64,000 nucleotides of DNA. Origin: Ilex aquifolium. Taxonomy: Eukaryota > Streptophyta > Magnoliopsida > Aquifoliales > Aquifoliaceae. Positions 11,716 through 21,470 of the stretch are shown piece after piece. The notes below the pieces were generated by a model that was not told where the DNA came from, made no database searches, and was given only the letters and a program-made list of their open reading frames with translations. The stretch is taken from contig OX637392.1 in assembly GCA_951799425.1 (NCBI GenBank), positions 31,952,093-32,016,092 on the forward strand, in the 5' to 3' direction. Both the position numbers and the translations under genes were made by a program. How positions within the stretch are numbered: the first letter of the stretch is position 1; each line of letters begins with the position of its first letter.

Positions 11716-12702
11716 TTGTGTTTTGTAATGTTTTCTAATTATTATGGAAATGTATATAATGCCCAAAATTTGCAAAATGTGTGTAAGATTTGTGATGAGT
11801 ATGGGCATATTACTAGTGAGTGCCCAAGAATGGCCTCTTATTTTGAAAACGTTTGCAAGATTTGTGGTGAATATGGACACATCACTAGTGAGTGCCCTAT
11901 AAATGCCCCTTATTTTGGAAACGTTTGCGAAATTTGTGGTGAAAATGGACACCTCACTAGTGAATGCCCAATTAATTATCCGGTTCAACACTTTGAATGC
12001 GAAGGTTCAAATTCAAATTTGGCCTCCGAAATTTTTTACCCTAACCATTATGTTACACCGAGTTGTTCGAGTTATGGTTGGGAGAATGAACCTCATGATT
12101 GGTCATCCGATCTCACACCACCAAATGAATCTCCCCATTGTCCAACATATGAGGACTCAACCGAACAAGTATTGGAAAATACTTTTTATGAGTTTATGCA
12201 ATCCCAAATGGAATGCAGTGCCCAAATGCAATGCATTGCCCAACAACTTAATGCATTGACTAATGCTACAATTGTTATGCATGAAGTACAACACCTTGAG
12301 CATAGTCAATGTATTGAGGATGACCCCCCCAAGGAAATGCATATGGATGTTGAATCTCCCACCACTATAGATTGTGAAACATTTGATGAAGTTATTATCT
12401 TGCATAAGGCTAATGAGCCCAAGGACATTTTGCCATCTATGAGTGGTGTTGAGATTCACATTTCTCAACTTGGGGAGGGCATTGCAATGGAGTTAAGTGT
12501 TGAGACTCTTAAAGAAAAATTGAATACTCCACCTTTTGTATTGCATAAACTTGCCTATATCTTGGTTTGGTGGAGATTTTTGACTCATTTTCCTTTATAT
12601 TGTTGGATAGATGGTTTAAGAAGGGCATTTATACAACAAAAAAATTTTAAAATCAAAAAAATTAATGGGCGTAAGGTCATATCCGAATTGAAGCCGGATT
12701 GA
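11716..12702 (+). CDS. Triple zinc-knuckle protein of the non-autonomous LTR element
   Basis: The only long frame of the element, 328 residues. Near the N-terminus are three tandem CCHC knuckles of the form C-x2-C-x4-H-x4-C: CKICDEYGHITSEC (about residues 23-36), CKICGEYGHITSEC (about 50-63) and CEICGENGHLTSEC (about 76-89), spaced 26-27 residues apart. Such knuckles bind nucleic acid in retroelement Gag, where they help package RNA. I recognise no capsid domain and no enzyme domain. The middle is rich in Q, M, E and H (about 140-230), and the C-terminus is basic. The start is the first ATG after the leader, about 110 bp past the primer site. One possible role is an RNA-binding product that directs the transcript into particles made by a partner element. 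It could also be a relic of a longer gag. The frame is open from end to end, which fits the young LTRs. Confidence 0.7.
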   Translation: MCFVMFSNYYGNVYNAQNLQNVCKICDEYGHITSECPRMASYFENVCKICGEYGHITSECPINAPYFGNVCEICGENGHLTSECPINYPVQHFECEGSNSNLASEIFYPNHYVTPSCSSYGWENEPHDWSSDLTPPNESPHCPTYEDSTEQVLENTFYEFMQSQMECSAQMQCIAQQLNALTNATIVMHEVQHLEHSQCIEDDPPKEMHMDVESPTTIDCETFDEVIILHKANEPKDILPSMSGVEIHISQLGEGIAMELSVETLKEKLNTPPFVLHKLAYILVWWRFLTHFPLYCWIDGLRRAFIQQKNFKIKKINGRKVISELKPD

Positions 12703-12904
12703 CAAGAGCCCTCTTTGTTTGTTTTAATGTACATAGTAAGTAGCCTTCTTTGTTTTTATTTTCGTGTATATATGTGTGATTCAAGTTTTTGATAGGTTAT
12801 ATGTCTTAGAAAGGGTGTTAAAATGTTTTGGAGTTGAGGAGATTTGGTTTGGTTGAGAATTTTTTTTTTAAAGCAATGGAATGGTTTTGCAGCAAAAGGC
12901 AATA
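12703..12904 (+). other. Noncoding start of the element's 3' region
   Basis: AT-rich sequence after the zinc-knuckle frame, with no domain seen. The palindrome array begins at its right edge. Confidence 0.5.
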
Positions 12905-13206
12905 CCTTCCGGAAGGTTTCATCTACCTTCCGGAAGGTTTTATTCCAGTGAGCAACACCTTCCGGAAGGTTTCATTGACCTTCCAGAAGGTTTTGCCTAC
13001 TGGAATTTTTTGCCTCAAGCGATAAGCAAAACCTTCCGGAAGGTTTCATAGACCTTCCGGAAGATTTTTCCTACTGGAGTGAAACCTTCCGGAAGGTTTT
13101 GTCTACTGGAATAAACCTACCTTCTGGAAGGTTTTACCTGTTGACCTCTTTATTCAACTGTTCCTACTCAAACTTTCCGGAAGGTTTCTATCGACCTTCC
13201 GGAAGG
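12905..13206. repeat. Internal array of ten CCTTCCGGAAGG palindromes
   Basis: Ten units (about seven perfect or nearly so at twelve bases, the rest one-base variants such as CCTTCCAGAAGG and CCTTCTGGAAGG). They alternate between a short TTTCAT linker and a longer TTTTGCCTACTGGAA or TTTGTCTACTGGAA linker. The same paired layout occurs in this element's LTRs. Several variants change C or G within the central CCGG, as expected from decay of methylated cytosines. Confidence 0.93.
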
Positions 13207-13339
13207 TTTTGCCCAAAATGCTAAAAAAAGAGGGTTTTATGTTAAAATTTTTGAAAAACCCTTTACATTTCCCCCAAACCTCAAGCTCCCAAGCTTTCTC
13301 CTCTCCTTCTGCTCTATTCAACTCTTCGACATACCTCCT

Positions 13340-13377
13340 CTAAAAAAAAAAAAAATTTAAAAAAAAAAAAAAAAAAA
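13340..13377. repeat. Poly-A tracts
   Basis: Two runs of A (13 and about 18) separated by TTT, within the noncoding interior of the element. Confidence 0.9.
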
Positions 13378-13439
13378 GAGAAAAATGGTGTATCTTATTT
13401 TTCCACTTTCTTTCATTTTTCTCATTGCATGATTCTTTG

Positions 13440-13482
13440 TGCATTGAGGACAATGCATAGTTCAAGTTGGGGGGTGAGGTGC
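13440..13482 (+). other. Second, internal polypurine-tract-like site
   Basis: GCATTGAGGACAATGCA followed by AGTTCAAGTTGGGGGGTGA. The GTTGGGGGGTG core equals the polypurine tract beside the 3' LTR (15150-15160) but lies 1.7 kb upstream of it. GCATTGAGGACAATGC is also a small hairpin. It may be a central polypurine tract or the trace of an ancestral LTR junction. Confidence 0.55.
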
Positions 13483-15150
13483 ACCATTTACATGTTCCGC
13501 CACTTTTTGTATAGAATAAGTTGGAAATGTGAAAATTTTAAAAAAAAATTTGGAACATTTTTGTGAAAAATATTCAATATTGAACTATATTCCTCTATCT
13601 TAGTTGTTATGGGATTTGTGAATTGCTTGATCTTCATTTTGAACTTTGAATACATGAGCACATTATAGAAGTTTATCCTATTGCTAAGAGTATCACATAC
13701 ATGTTTGCTTTTGAACTCAATCATAAGTGCACCATGAACTTGTAATTTTGGCAATTTACGGATTGAGTTCACATTTTAGTGCTTGACATGAATAGTGGAG
13801 ATGAGTAAGAACCCATGTGAGCTTTAGTGTCAATTCTTGTTGGAGGGAACTTACATGTACTCAAGGAACAATTTTTCAAATTTCACATTTGTTCAATAAT
13901 CTCATTATGCTTGTTTTGGTTAGGTGCATTTGTGTAGTTGATTGACTTTGTCTTGAAATGCAATGTGCTCTCCCATGCCTATCTAGAAATGATCTTAGGC
14001 CATCTTTGATTTGCTTTGAGCCTTAGCCTTTTTCTTGTGAAAAATTTATCCCTAGTGCCATGGTTGAGCCTAATTGAATTCGTTTCTATGCCATACATTT
14101 GACCAAGCCAATGAAAATGATAAATATCTACCTTACCTTGGTTGTTCCTAGAGCTAAGTATGAGTAATCATAAAAGAGAAGGAAGTATGGTGTGGAAACT
14201 CAAACAAAAAGGATGAATGATGTTGGAACTCAAAGAGTTCAAACGGAAAAGAATGATAAAATACAAGAGAAGGAGAAAAATGGGTGAAAGAAGAAAAAAA
14301 GAAAAGAAACAAAGAATTGGTGATGGTGTGAGAATCAAAATCCCATGAAAAGGGAAGTGTTTGTCCAAGATTTAAAGTCTCTCACTCGGAACAACCCTCT
14401 TTGTTATCCTATACCCTTCATTTCACCTACCTAGATACCACCCCAAGGCCCCATTATAACCCTTGAAAGTCCTAAATGATCTAGAGAAGCATGGGGAAGG
14501 CACACTTTTAAAGAAAAAGTAAATTTAATTTTGCTATCTAATGCCCTAGCATTATTTTCATGAGATTATGCCAAGGTTGTTTCATTTGTATACATGTGCT
14601 TCATTTTTGGATTATATGTGAGCACTTTGTTTTGAGCACAAGATTCTATCTCACATATACACATGGAGAGCATGCTAGGATAATCATGAGTGATTCATTG
14701 TTGAGAGAACACCCTTGGTGAGTTTTTGCATCGAAGCTTAATTTGGATAGCCATGTGAATGTGAATTACGTTGAGTAAATGCTTAAATTACATGTTCATT
14801 CCACACACACACGAGTTTGAAAATGAATGTGTAGGTGAATACTCTAGAATAGCATTTAAAGCTATAATGTGTTTCATTTGTTTTTAGTTCGGGTGTTTTG
14901 AACAAAGCTATTTTTGAAATCCCATTGCTAGTTAAGATAGGGGAATATGCTTTAAATATTGGATATTAGCAAAAGAAGTTTGTAGGTACCTTCACTGGAA
15001 ACCTTCACGAGACAAAACTCGTCCACTAGGGATCACCTAGGGGTTTAAAGGCTTATTGCATATGCTAAATGCAATTTCGGAATTAGTATAGGTTTATTTT
15101 TTGTTTGCTTGCTTTTACATTTTGTTTGCTAGAGACTAGCAAAGCTTAAG
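13483..15150 (+). other. Noncoding 3' region of the element
   Basis: About 1.7 kb of AT-rich sequence with no frame or domain I can support. It ends in AAGCTTAAG just before the polypurine tract. Confidence 0.6.
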
Positions 15151-15160
15151 TTGGGGGGTG
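15151..15160 (+). other. Polypurine tract
   Basis: TTGGGGGGTG lies directly against the 3' LTR start at 15161 and would prime plus-strand DNA synthesis. Confidence 0.88.
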
Positions 15161-17070
15161 TGATGAGAGCAAAATATTGCATATTTGATGGCCTCATTAT
15201 ATGCATTTTAACTCAACTTTTGCATTTAAGTACTTAGTGTTAGCCAAAGTTGTGAATAATGTTGATATTTTGATGTTGCATGTTTTGATAGCTTAAATGA
15301 TGGATTTTAGGACTTTGCAACTATGTTGGATGTGAGGTGAAGTGGTGGACTCATGAAATGAGGATTGAGAGACTTGGAAGGTAAATAAATCAAGAAAAAT
15401 GCATTTTGGATGAAGACCTTCCGGAAGGTTTATGAATACCTTCCGGAAGGTTTAGCCCACTGGAATTTCGTAATTTTGACACTGTACCACTGTTTTTCTA
15501 AATTTTGACCATGATCTACTTAGAATTTGAAACAGTGCAAAACATGAAAGTTGTAGATATGGATGTCTTTTTTATTGTGTCAAAATTTCAGCTCAATCCA
15601 ACGGTTGGATCAAAATATATTATTTTTCTACCAAAACTGGTCCAGAGCTGTCACCAGATTCCAGTAGGTTAAACCTTCCGGAAGGTTGTCATCGTTCTTC
15701 CGGAAGGTCTTGCCCAGAATGCGAAAAACAGCCTGCAACTCAACTTTGCGGCTTGGGGGTCCCACCTAATCTTCTCCCACTTGCTCCCCAACATTATCTT
15801 ACACAAGCACATGCTTCCCTTACACATTTGGAGGACTTTGGAGGCTTTGCATTGAAGAAGGCATGGGAGGGAAGTGGGCTACCATGGGGGTGTTGTCCTA
15901 GCTTGTCCAAGGCAATCAACTCAGCCCCTCTTTGGTGTAAGACCTGCACACACCTAGGGGGACCCTCCATGGACGAAATTCAAGGCTCTCACTCTCCATT
16001 ATACATTCAACATTCAACACACAAGAAAAAGGGTTGGCTACCTAAGCTTAGGATTAGATATAGAAAGCTCCAAGGGGGAAGATGATGAATAGTGCTCAAA
16101 GTGACGTTTTTGCATTTTTCTTCCACTCTTTCACTTGTAGTTTAATGTAAGAACCTTGTAAGCTTCATTTATTGTCTTTAATCTCATTTATTTCAAGTAC
16201 TTTGCAAGTTTCAATACACCATTTCCATTTCACCATTGTTGCTCAAGTTCTTCATTTTTCAAGCTTAAAATGGGTATTGAATATTTTTCTCCTTAGTTTA
16301 AGATTTCTTGCTTTGAGTTAAGTTTCATGCTTCATGCTTCATGTCTTCATTATATCCATTTACATTATTATGCTTGTCTTTCATTTTACCATGAGTAGTT
16401 AGATTTAAGTTGGTAAATCCAAGGGAAAATTTCTCTTGGGGATTCCATTTTAACTCATTCTCCTCCCTCCCTTAAGAGTCCAATGGTTCGGTTTGACGGG
16501 GTTGAGAGTGGATGAATTGGTGCCTTTGATATTCCGTAGACTTGTCGCGGTTTATTCTTAGATCATCACCAACCTCATCCCTAGCTTCCCCTGAATCAAT
16601 TGTTCATTCATGCTCTATCGGAGTTAAGGAGGGATTGGAGTTGAAATGGTAGTCCTATTGGAGTGACTTCCTTTGGATTAGCCAACATTGTTTTCTTGCA
16701 TTTTCCATACATAAACACAACCACAAAACACAAATACAAGATTTTACACTTTCTTTTCACTTTTGCAAAATCACTTTCACAAAACTCCCTTTCCTTCCCT
16801 GAGGAGACGACCTTGGAATATTTTCCAAGTAAAACACACGACCACAAAAGACTCATTTCGATTGGGGAGCGCTTTTGTTCACACACCCGCATTTCATTCC
16901 ATCTATTTTGTTCATCACATTTCCATTCACATCCATTTTGTTGTTGTTTCCTAATCTTTTGCATCATCTGGAGGGAGAGTGACACTCCCCCATCACTATA
17001 AGCCACATACACACATTGAGGGTGAGGGTGATGTTACGAGATTAGGAACGACGTAATTTTCAATCAATCA
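15161..17070 (+). repeat. 3' LTR of non-autonomous Athila-type element
   Basis: 1910 bp, the same length as the 5' LTR and differing from it at about seven bases by eye. It contains the same four palindromes (15417-15706). It is followed by the target copy CCGAG. Confidence 0.93.
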
Positions 17071-17725
17071 CCGAGACTTAACTCGTCTCTATCCAATCAA
17101 TCAAATTTTGCATAAAGTCCAATCACGTACATCACTGTATCATGCATGAAGTACATAATTAGTAGATAGTATGGTATATAGCATTAGGTACCGCTCGGTG
17201 TTCATAACCATGAGCATATTACAAATGTAACCATCCATCATTATGAGAAGTATATATAACATTAAAGCATAGTTAAAACATCGGCATTTCCATAACTTAA
17301 ATAATATCATACATATGTTCACCCTTCACCGAAGGGTATAAGTGGACTACACACGTCCCATTGCTATAGACGAGCAAGAGGTGCGATATAGTTCCATTAC
17401 AACACAAAATAAAATACAGACAATCCTTTCCCGAGGAATAGTTGAAACACGACCATTCTTAATACCGGTTAGGGCACAAAAGTGGGAGAAGTTCAACCCT
17501 CCAAGCAAAAAGGAATAACAAAAATGTAGAAGAAATAAAAGCTCTCTGGAAGACTGGCTGGAAGGGGTTCGGCAGGGGTTCGCTTCACTGTTTCTGACTT
17601 TCTCTGACTCACTGACTGTATCTAACTCTCTAAACTGACTAACGAAGACTCTGACTCTCCAGACTTCCCTCCACTCTCTTTGGCTGACTCTCTAACGAAA
17701 TGCTAAAAATGAAAGCTATAGGGGG

Positions 17726-17734
17726 CTATTTATA
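17726..17734 (-). promoter_or_regulatory. TATA box of Athila-like LTR
   Basis: TATAAATAG on the minus strand, about 390 bp from the LTR start. Confidence 0.7.
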
Positions 17735-17840
17735 GAGGTTGGGGGAGCTGCTTGAGGCGGTTTACATAGGCTGGCCAATCATGGCCCTTTGTTGTAGCTG
17801 CTGGCCAATGTGAGAGAGGCAGGAGGTTAAGGCAGTTTAC

Positions 17841-17858
17841 CCACCGTCCGGACGGTGG
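17841..17858. promoter_or_regulatory. 18-bp perfect palindrome upstream of LTR TATA box
   Basis: CCACCGTCCGGACGGTGG is its own reverse complement over 18 bases. It lies about 107 bp upstream of the LTR's TATA box. It is a single copy here, unlike the arrays in the other LTRs. Confidence 0.85.
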
Positions 17859-18124
17859 CAATCCACTATTTTTGGTGTGGGATGCTTCCTTGCTGGTTTG
17901 ATGTATTTACATTTTGATCCCCTTGCTAATTTGGCTTGGACACTTTGCTCCTCTTTACTTTGCGGTATTTATGCACAAAACCCTGAAAAATAACACGTTT
18001 AACGCATTAACCATAATTTATGCACTAACCCTAATTTCATGTATCCTGACTGTTTTAACTCATTTAACTAACACAATGAACCTAATAATCTATTTCATTA
18101 ACACACTAATTAGGGTAATCAACA

Positions 18125-19773
18125 TGCAATGCAACCCGAGCCCTCCACCGGAGCCATAACACATGCAATGCCATGTGTATGCATCTGGGCATTCCAAGCC
18201 CCCGCCATTGATGTTACACATCCAATGACCATTTTATAAATCCTAGGTCTTTCTTGGGATGAGTATTTATGGACTTCCACCAACGAATACACAATCGATA
18301 CTACATCTATGGACTTTCACCAACAGTTTTGCATACGCCGACACACTTTATGGACTCAAAACCAACACGAGTGCGTATTCAAAGTTACCGGGTCTTGCAC
18401 TCGAGGAAAAATCTAGTCTTTCTTGCTAACTCCGACCCTTATTTTAAATGCAACCCATGCGACTCAGTCGAACCTAGTTCTAACCTTCCCGAGCCCATGT
18501 ATCAACCCACCAAGGATGATGTTTAATCAAAACCATGCACACACACCTACACTCATGTCAATTTTTCACGAATGCGATGCTACCCGTGCATATGCAAATG
18601 TAATGAACAATTGAATTTCATATCACTATGAAATCAAGTTTTCAATTGCAATTACCATAGCATGTTCACCATATCATGAGCACAATATGAACATATTCCA
18701 TTTCCACAACCATTTTCAATTTCTCAATGTTCATTATATCATAAAATATATAATTACATTCCACAATTTCCCCAAAGCATGTTATATCATTTTCATTCAA
18801 ATAACACACTTAATCATTCGTAGGTATTTTATCAAAAACCTATAAGACACTACATTATGTAAACACGTAGCATGCCAAAATCAACACAATTCCATATGAA
18901 ATTCCAAATCGAGCAATTTCATCAAAAACCAAATCATGCAAGAATTGTTTGAAACATATTCTCATACCCATTTCCATATTCTAACAACCCTAGGTATGTG
19001 TTATACATGAGATTTCATCTCTAACACCCTACCCATTTTATATTTCAACCCTAGGTTGGAAATAAACCTAGTTAGGAAAAGAACCCTACCTCTTAAAGCA
19101 TATATATACGTCGAAGAATTCCAAAAGACCTTAATCTAGCTTCCAATCCGTGACTCCCAAATCCCGTCTTCGATATTATGAAGAAACCCGTGATCTTTGG
19201 TACGTACACGTAGCTCTCGTCACGAAGAACAACCTTTGTTCTTTGCCCAAGGAGATCCGACGGTGGGATTGTCGTAGGTCAGAAGGAGAAGGTGGGAGAA
19301 CCTTGGTTTTTCTCTCTTCTCTCTCTCTTTTCCGAAAAACCAAGCAACACAATGGGTAAAAAATTTGATTTTTCCCCTTTTTATACTCTCCAATGCTTAG
19401 CTCACAATGTGCCACACGTCCCGTCTTTTTTTGATCTGATTTTATCCTTAATCAATTAAATCTCGTTCTGTATTAAGTTCAGTGTTGCTTTATTTGAACT
19501 AACTTAAATTATTTCTCGGGTTCCGCAAATAAAATTTGATCACGTTTATCTTAGTCACGCGACACCCGATCGTCTCGTAAGATGTGAAAAATCCAACTAC
19601 CTTGGACTTCGACAAAAATTGACTGGATAGCTAGATTTCATGAAACGAATCCAACGGTGAGGTCCGTTTCGTCATCTGAATTCTAGAAAATTTTGGATTT
19701 TCAACCCGCACTGTAATGACTAATTAGCATTTTGCTCTTTTTTATAAAATTTTAAATTTTCCCGGGTTTTACA
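18125..19773 (-). repeat. Tekay LTR, right piece
   Basis: The 5' part of the minus-strand Tekay LTR described at 5713-19778. It starts TGTAAAACCCGGG at 19773 and carries the TATA box at 19376-19385. Confidence 0.88.
19376..19385 (-). promoter_or_regulatory. TATA box of split Tekay LTR
   Basis: TATAAAAAGG on the minus strand, about 390 bp from the LTR start, as in other copies. Confidence 0.7.
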
Positions 19774-19778
19774 GGGAT

Positions 19779-20122
19779 ACAATGATAGCTCAATTCTTTG
19801 TTTTCAAAATACACAAAAGGTTTAAAAAAAACTTTTCTTTGAAGAACACCTAGGAGCCATATTCGGATCTAATACCGATTTCATTTTTACACTAATTCTC
19901 CTTAGTCTATTAAACCAAGGGATAATCTCAGGTCTCTAGGTCAATACCTTGTCCTAAGCAAGAAGGTGTATACCTAGTGATTTTGATGTAGCTTTGATGC
20001 ATGATCTCCTCCCTTCAAGTAATACTTTCAAATCTTCATCGTTGTAGCATCAATACCATGAAATAAGTTGAGATTTACAATGAACTCCAAAAAATTAGTC
20101 AATTACAAAACATGATCTAACA
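19779..20122 (-). repeat. Ty1/copia-like LTR, right piece
   Basis: The 5' end of the LTR whose 3' part is 4532-5712. On the minus strand it starts TGTTAGATCATG (20122), matching TGCTAGATCATG of the copy at 22825. With the insertions left out the LTR is about 1.5 kb. Confidence 0.7.
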
Positions 20123-21117
20123 TATATAAATCTCAACCTATTCCATGGTCATGTTGCTACAATGATGAAGATCCAAAAGCATCAATGGAAGGAAGTAGAT
20201 CATGCTTCAAGTGACATCAAACGAATTCTCTGTATGCACCTTACTTGTGTCTCAAGGGTGTAAAATATAATTGGTTTCCCAAGCGTAGAAATGTATCATG
20301 CTTGTAACTCGATCAATTATCGAGGTCGTCTGCTCAAGGAAAATGAGTGGTTCAAAAAGGTAATAAGCAAAGAAAAATAAAAACTCTGAATGTTTGGAAA
20401 ATTGGTTGTAGAATTCACCAACTAAGAAATAACAATCAAATAAAAAGATCGGTTAATCGGTAAAGTTCATCTCCTTGTAAACAGCTATTTTGACCTAATT
20501 TGGTAACTCACTTGAAATCGTACTCAAACTCACTCTAGCGGAAAATATTCAATTAACATCCCAAATGAAAACAACAAATGTGTATTTAAGTTGATTGATC
20601 TAATTTTGAAAGAATTACATTCACTTTGATTGCAGTGATTCTAAGAATTACATGTGCCAGACATAACTGTCGATGGGTAAGCAAGAAGATGTACATATTG
20701 AATGTGTTTTCAACTTTAATCATTCAAACAACCAAATACTTAATATTTCAAAAAATCCTAATTGAGTCAAAATTCCCATTCATGGATGAGACTCCCTCAT
20801 CCAGTCAAACCGAAGTATGACTACTCACTCATAATGAAATTAAAAATTGAAGCAATTGAAGAAAGCATGATTGTAATTGAAAGCAGATAAAACTTGAAAT
20901 TGAAATTGCGCATAAACGAAAATACCTTGAATTAAATTGCAATGAATGTAAATCGTTCACAATAGAGAATTGAAAGTAATCACCTTGAAAGAATTTAAAG
21001 ACTAAATGTAGAAGAACTCTTGAAAAGAGAAAACCCAAGTTCTAACCCTAGGAGAAGAAAGGAAGAACGGTGAATTGAACGATGGAATTCGGTTCCTCCT
21101 CTCTCTGGGTAGGCTTG

Positions 21118-21127
21118 GGTATTTATA
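21118..21127 (-). promoter_or_regulatory. TATA box of Athila-like LTR
   Basis: TATAAATACC on the minus strand. The CTACCGGTAG array begins about 110 bp upstream. Confidence 0.65.
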
Positions 21128-21234
21128 GTAGAACATCCGCTGATTTTCCTCTATTTTAATCCACCAATCACGACCTTTATAAATCTCAGTAGATCAGCTT
21201 TCCAAAATAGTCCTCACAGCAGAAATACACTAAC

Positions 21235-21470
21235 CTACCGGTAGAAAACACAAAATAACCTACTGGTATAACTGTTATCTGTTTCAAATGAACTGGTAGC
21301 TTTTCACAGCTATTGGTAGAATAACCTTCTATTTAAGACCTACCGGTAGAACAGTATCAACCTACCGGTAGCGAGGTCTCTGTTTTACTTCTACCAGTAG
21401 GAATGAACTTTTACTAATAGAATGTAATTCTGATTTCTGTTGAACCAATAGAAAACCTATTGGTAACACT
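21235..21470. repeat. CTACCGGTAG palindrome array
   Basis: Perfect CTACCGGTAG at 21235-21244, 21340-21349 and 21362-21371, with several one- or two-base variants (CTACCAGTAG at 21391-21400, CTACTGGTA, CCTATTGGTA) through about 21470. It lies upstream of the TATA box at 21118-21127. Confidence 0.92.

Larger units (their letters stand above)
9670..17075 (+). mobile_element. Young non-autonomous Athila-type LTR element with CCGAG target duplication
   Basis: Two 1910-bp direct LTRs (9675-11584 and 15161-17070) flank a 3.6-kb interior, and CCGAG is duplicated at 9670-9674 and 17071-17075. The LTRs run TGATGAGAGC...CAATCAATCA. The primer site TGGCGCCGTTGCCGGGGA (11588-11605) is the Athila type, and the polypurine tract TTGGGGGGTG (15151-15160) abuts the 3' LTR. 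By eye about seven substitutions separate the LTRs (about 0.4%), so insertion was recent, of the order of a few hundred thousand years under usual plant rates. There is no protease, RT or integrase; the only reading frame encodes zinc knuckles. It looks whole but depends on a partner for mobility. Confidence 0.92.
5853..18124 (-). mobile_element. Athila-like Ty3/gypsy fossil inside the Tekay LTR
   Basis: The minus strand carries an LTR starting TGTTGATTACCC at 18124 and a primer site of the form TGGTCCGTTGCCGGGGA near 8605-8622. Then come gag (about 8270 down to 7190), an aspartic protease region (6796-6347) and the first part of the following pol region (to about 5960). RT, integrase and the 3' LTR are absent, so the element is truncated at its 3' side. 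The -CCGTTGCCGGGGA primer site and gag peptides such as FHGLESEN fit Athila. It is a fossil with many breaks. Its 5' LTR is interrupted by the younger element at 9675-17070. Confidence 0.78.
17076..18124 (-). repeat. Athila-like 5' LTR, right piece with promoter
   Basis: Continues the LTR interrupted at 9675. On the minus strand it starts TGTTGATTACCC (18124). It holds a TATA box (17726-17734) and an 18-bp palindrome upstream of it (17841-17858). The join to the Tekay LTR piece is at 18124/18125. Confidence 0.75.
5713..19778 (-). mobile_element. Nested Tekay LTR with GGGAT target duplication
   Basis: GGGAT stands at 5713-5717 and again at 19774-19778. The enclosed sequence starts TTTAATGCCCC (a decayed TGTGACGCCCC) and ends CCCGGGTTTTACA, the inverse of a Tekay LTR start. 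So a Tekay LTR on the minus strand inserted into the copia-like LTR. Only about 135 bp of its 3' end remains on the left (5718 to about 5852) and 1649 bp on the right (18125-19773); the Athila fossil fills the gap. The two pieces together are shorter than relatives, so some sequence was lost at the left junction. No Tekay coding region is present, so it looks like a solo LTR. Confidence 0.82.

Noticed and set aside
12905-13206. CRISPR-like array of repeats and spacers
   Set aside because: The repeats are short palindromes at irregular spacing with repeated, not unique, spacers, and this is plant retroelement DNA with no cas genes.
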